From contig JAAWOE010000002.1 of assembly GCA_022799315.1 (NCBI GenBank), forward strand, positions 1 through 64,000: a DNA stretch of 64,000 nt, written 5' to 3'. The notes beneath the pieces were generated by a model. The model was not told the DNA's origin. It ran no database searches and worked only from the letters and a program-made list of their open reading frames with translations. The position numbers and the translations under genes were made by a program. Positions 62,343 to 64,000 of the stretch are shown piece after piece. Position 1 is the first letter of the stretch, and every line of letters begins with the position of its first letter. The DNA is from Clostridia bacterium (lineage in GTDB: Bacteria; Bacillota; Clostridia; TANB77; CAG-508).

Positions 62343-63509
62343 TTATTTATACACGTACATATCTAAACTAAAACTTATTGTTCCTGGTCCCGAAATTTTA
62401 TTTCTTGAAATTGTTAATTTTCCTTTCTCTTTATCATAGGTTTTAGAGAAAGTTATAGTTCCTGTTGCCGATTCTGGTACTCTAATGCTTTTATAATCTA
62501 ACAAAAAATCATTAACCGTTTTATTTTTATAGTCTTCAATTAAAGAACAATCTATTATAATATTATATGACCCTGTGTAACTTCCTATCTTTTTTACATT
62601 TTCCTCCGCATAGACATTACCTGAAAACGTAATTACTCCTGAACCAGATAATGAAGTTCTTTGCATTGAGAATACTCCTGTATTAGGATTATAATTTTTT
62701 GACAAAGTTACAGTACCACTATTGTTATTTGGTAATTTTAAATTTATACAATCAAAATAAAAATCTTCTGTTTTTAGGCTTTGATAGTTGCTTAATGTTG
62801 TACAATTAAGTGAACCATTGTATTGTCCATACAGCGTTCCCACTTTTGTATATGGCATATGTATATACATTGTACCCTCTGCAACAAAGCCTCCTTTTGC
62901 ATCTCTTATAACTGCATACCCTTGCCAAGATCCATGTGTTATATTTCCTGTATTAATTTTTACACTTGTTTTTCCTTTTTCAAAATTCACCCTATAACTC
63001 TTTCTTTCTCCATTATAAGTAGATTTTAGTTCCCATTCAACATATGAAGGTTCTACCATACTATCTAATAGTTCTGCATTTAATGTAAAACTATTATTAA
63101 CTATATCAGTAGCATATATTTTAATTTTTCCTAATTCAATTTTTTCATATACTTCTCCATCTATAATTTCATATATATGTCCTGTATCAAGAAATTTCAC
63201 AGTTAAATTTCCATTCACCGCTGTGGCAACTTTTGTTTTATTTTCTCTAATCAATGTATCTAATTGTATTTGTAAATCAGATTCTGTTATATCATCATTC
63301 AATTTATTAAGCACGCCTGAAGTATATGAAATTTTTATTTGTTCTTTTTCTTGCGCTATTATAGTTTCCTTCTTTGCTTCTTTTGCATTTCCTATTAATC
63401 CATTATTTCCAAGAGCTAAAGTTATTACTACACCAGATAATATTAACATTATAATTATTGTTATAACTAACGTTATTAGTGTTATTCCTCTTTCATTTAT
63501 TATTTTCAT
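62343..63509 (-). CDS. Type IV pilin-like modular surface protein
   Basis: 388 residues. The N-terminus MKIINERGITLITLVITIII is a class III-type signal, with predicted cleavage after ERG, and one long hydrophobic helix. A helical stretch follows, then beta-rich modules. Two modules of about 85 residues share a pattern (GTLYGQYNGSLNCTTLSNYQ and GSYTGSYNIIIDCSLIEDYK; each ends with a G.g.isfs strand set). The prepilin peptidase at 52.9 kb is a candidate processing enzyme. Function unknown; adhesion or matrix role is inferred. ATG after AAGGGGAAGAAGTTTT. Confidence 0.8.
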   Translation of the reverse strand: MKIINERGITLITLVITIIIMLILSGVVITLALGNNGLIGNAKEAKKETIIAQEKEQIKISYTSGVLNKLNDDITESDLQIQLDTLIRENKTKVATAVNGNLTVKFLDTGHIYEIIDGEVYEKIELGKIKIYATDIVNNSFTLNAELLDSMVEPSYVEWELKSTYNGERKSYRVNFEKGKTSVKINTGNITHGSWQGYAVIRDAKGGFVAEGTMYIHMPYTKVGTLYGQYNGSLNCTTLSNYQSLKTEDFYFDCINLKLPNNNSGTVTLSKNYNPNTGVFSMQRTSLSGSGVITFSGNVYAEENVKKIGSYTGSYNIIIDCSLIEDYKNKTVNDFLLDYKSIRVPESATGTITFSKTYDKEKGKLTISRNKISGPGTISFSLDMYVYK

Positions 63510-63644
63510 AAAACTTCTTCCCCTTGTCTTATGTTTATGTACGATTTATCGTTAAGCATATTTTATATAATACATTTATTATTGTCAACATATTTTGAAA
63601 TTTTATGATATTGTATGCTGTTTTCAAAAATATAAATAAATAAT

Positions 63645-63680
63645 AAAAATCATTCATTATAGATATAATGAATGATTTTT
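63645..63680 (-). terminator. Terminator of the right-edge surface-protein gene
   Basis: AAAAATCATTCATTAT (63645-63660) pairs perfectly with ATAATGAATGATTTTT (63665-63680). It begins seven bases after the stop codon of the shifted frame (63687). Confidence 0.9.
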
Positions 63681-63686
63681 ATTATT

Positions 63687-64000
63687 TTATTCTCCTACAA
63701 ATGCATATACATCATATAAATTCCAAAACGTCCAACTAGCACCGTTTCGAAACATATGATTTTTGTTTTCCTAACGTTAATATTCCTGTTTCTGAATTAT
63801 ATTGTTTTGTTATTGTACTAATATCTTCTCCATCAGAGCTATTAGCCCAAGTAATACTTTTATTAACAATTACAAAGTTATCTACAATAAAGCTTTTATA
63901 ATTTTGTATATTACTTACATTCACGGTTTGTCCATATCTTGAGCTTAAGTTTTCTGCAACTCTTACAAATTTAGATGAAACACCTTTTAAAAAGCTTGTA
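63687..64000 (-). CDS. Modular surface protein, C-terminal part, with a +1 frameshift at CGG (partial)
   Basis: Open from the right edge. The visible end (RYGQTVNVSNIQNYKSFIVD, then ITWANSSDGEDIS, SETGILTLGKQKS) matches the last module of the 62343-63509 protein. At 63742-63744 the zero frame reads AAA CGG TGC TAG and stops at once. Skipping the C gives GGT GCT AGT TGG and on to GASWTFWNLYDVYAFVGE, then TAA. That end aligns in length with SGPGTISFSLDMYVYK of the neighbour, and the terminator follows directly. Paralogue of the upstream gene. Confidence 0.78.
63742..63744 (-). other. CGG codon at a +1 frameshift (surface protein)
   Basis: Zero frame TCG AAA CGG TGC TAG; proposed TCG AAA, one skipped C, GGT GCT AGT TGG. 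Confidence 0.78.

Overview
The window comes from a low-GC Gram-positive anaerobe of the Clostridia/Bacillota type, probably an uncultured lineage. This rests on the roughly 30% GC look of the DNA, strong AGGAGG ribosome sites, TTG/GTG starts, a PolC-type replicative polymerase, VanZ, LCP, AmaP/Asp23, PfkA, class II aldolase, formate-tetrahydrofolate ligase and SleB-type genes. Nothing read here fixes the species. Most genes are on the minus strand. Plus-strand genes sit only at 0-0.4, 35.5-36.1, 39.5-41.3, 49.3-50.4 and 54.3-55.6 kb.

Layout. (1) 0.5-17.1 kb: a long minus-strand surface-polysaccharide operon with a TTGAAA-N17-TATAAT promoter at 17.13 kb. It reads VanZ, priming sugar-phosphate transferase, rhamnosyltransferase-like GT, Wzy-type polymerase, three further GTs and a WbsX protein, UDP-glucose dehydrogenase, acyltransferase, flippase, the four dTDP-rhamnose genes (rfbDACB) and an LCP ligase that would attach the polymer to the wall. 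(2) 17.3-24.7 kb: a second LCP protein, mannose-6-phosphate isomerase, argS, a membrane protein, pfkA, a rhodanese and an AIM24 protein. (3) 24.7-38.1 kb: a DnaA-box cluster, a leader RNA with a small ORF, DUF1294, polC, a membrane-anchored protein, rlmB, lepA, a nucleotidase and uvrB, with two small foreign-looking plus-strand genes in between. (4) 38.2-49.2 kb: RhuM, two small exported proteins, smpB, a lipoprotein, fba, a polysaccharide deacetylase, a manganese riboswitch driving a P-type ATPase, a MurF-like ligase, tRNA-Trp and tmRNA. (5) 49.3-64 kb: GtrA, an M23 peptidase, a zinc-ribbon protein, efp, an Xaa-Pro peptidase, a prepilin peptidase, YqeG, an MFS transporter, SleB, fhs, and the classic asp23-amaP-DUF2273-nusB-xseA-xseB string, then two modular pilin-like surface proteins at the right edge.

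The most striking observation: five genes (a glycosyltransferase, uvrB, an M23 peptidase, xseA and a surface protein) are interrupted in the same way. Each carries one extra C directly before a glycine codon GGN. The zero frame therefore meets a CGG codon, and the conserved protein continues in the +1 frame at GGN. Reading every intact gene by eye, I found no other in-frame CGG. The one exception is a small foreign-looking gene that is itself broken by an amber codon. This looks like +1 frameshifting, or four-base decoding, at an unassigned CGG codon. The main alternative is a systematic sequence error.

Other structure: two copies of a 150-160 bp element with unrelated but self-complementary arms and shared inner boxes (probable structured RNA); a dispersed family of GC-rich palindromes ending in CCCCTAC, two of them paired into a MITE-like unit of about 100 bp; and several gene remnants.
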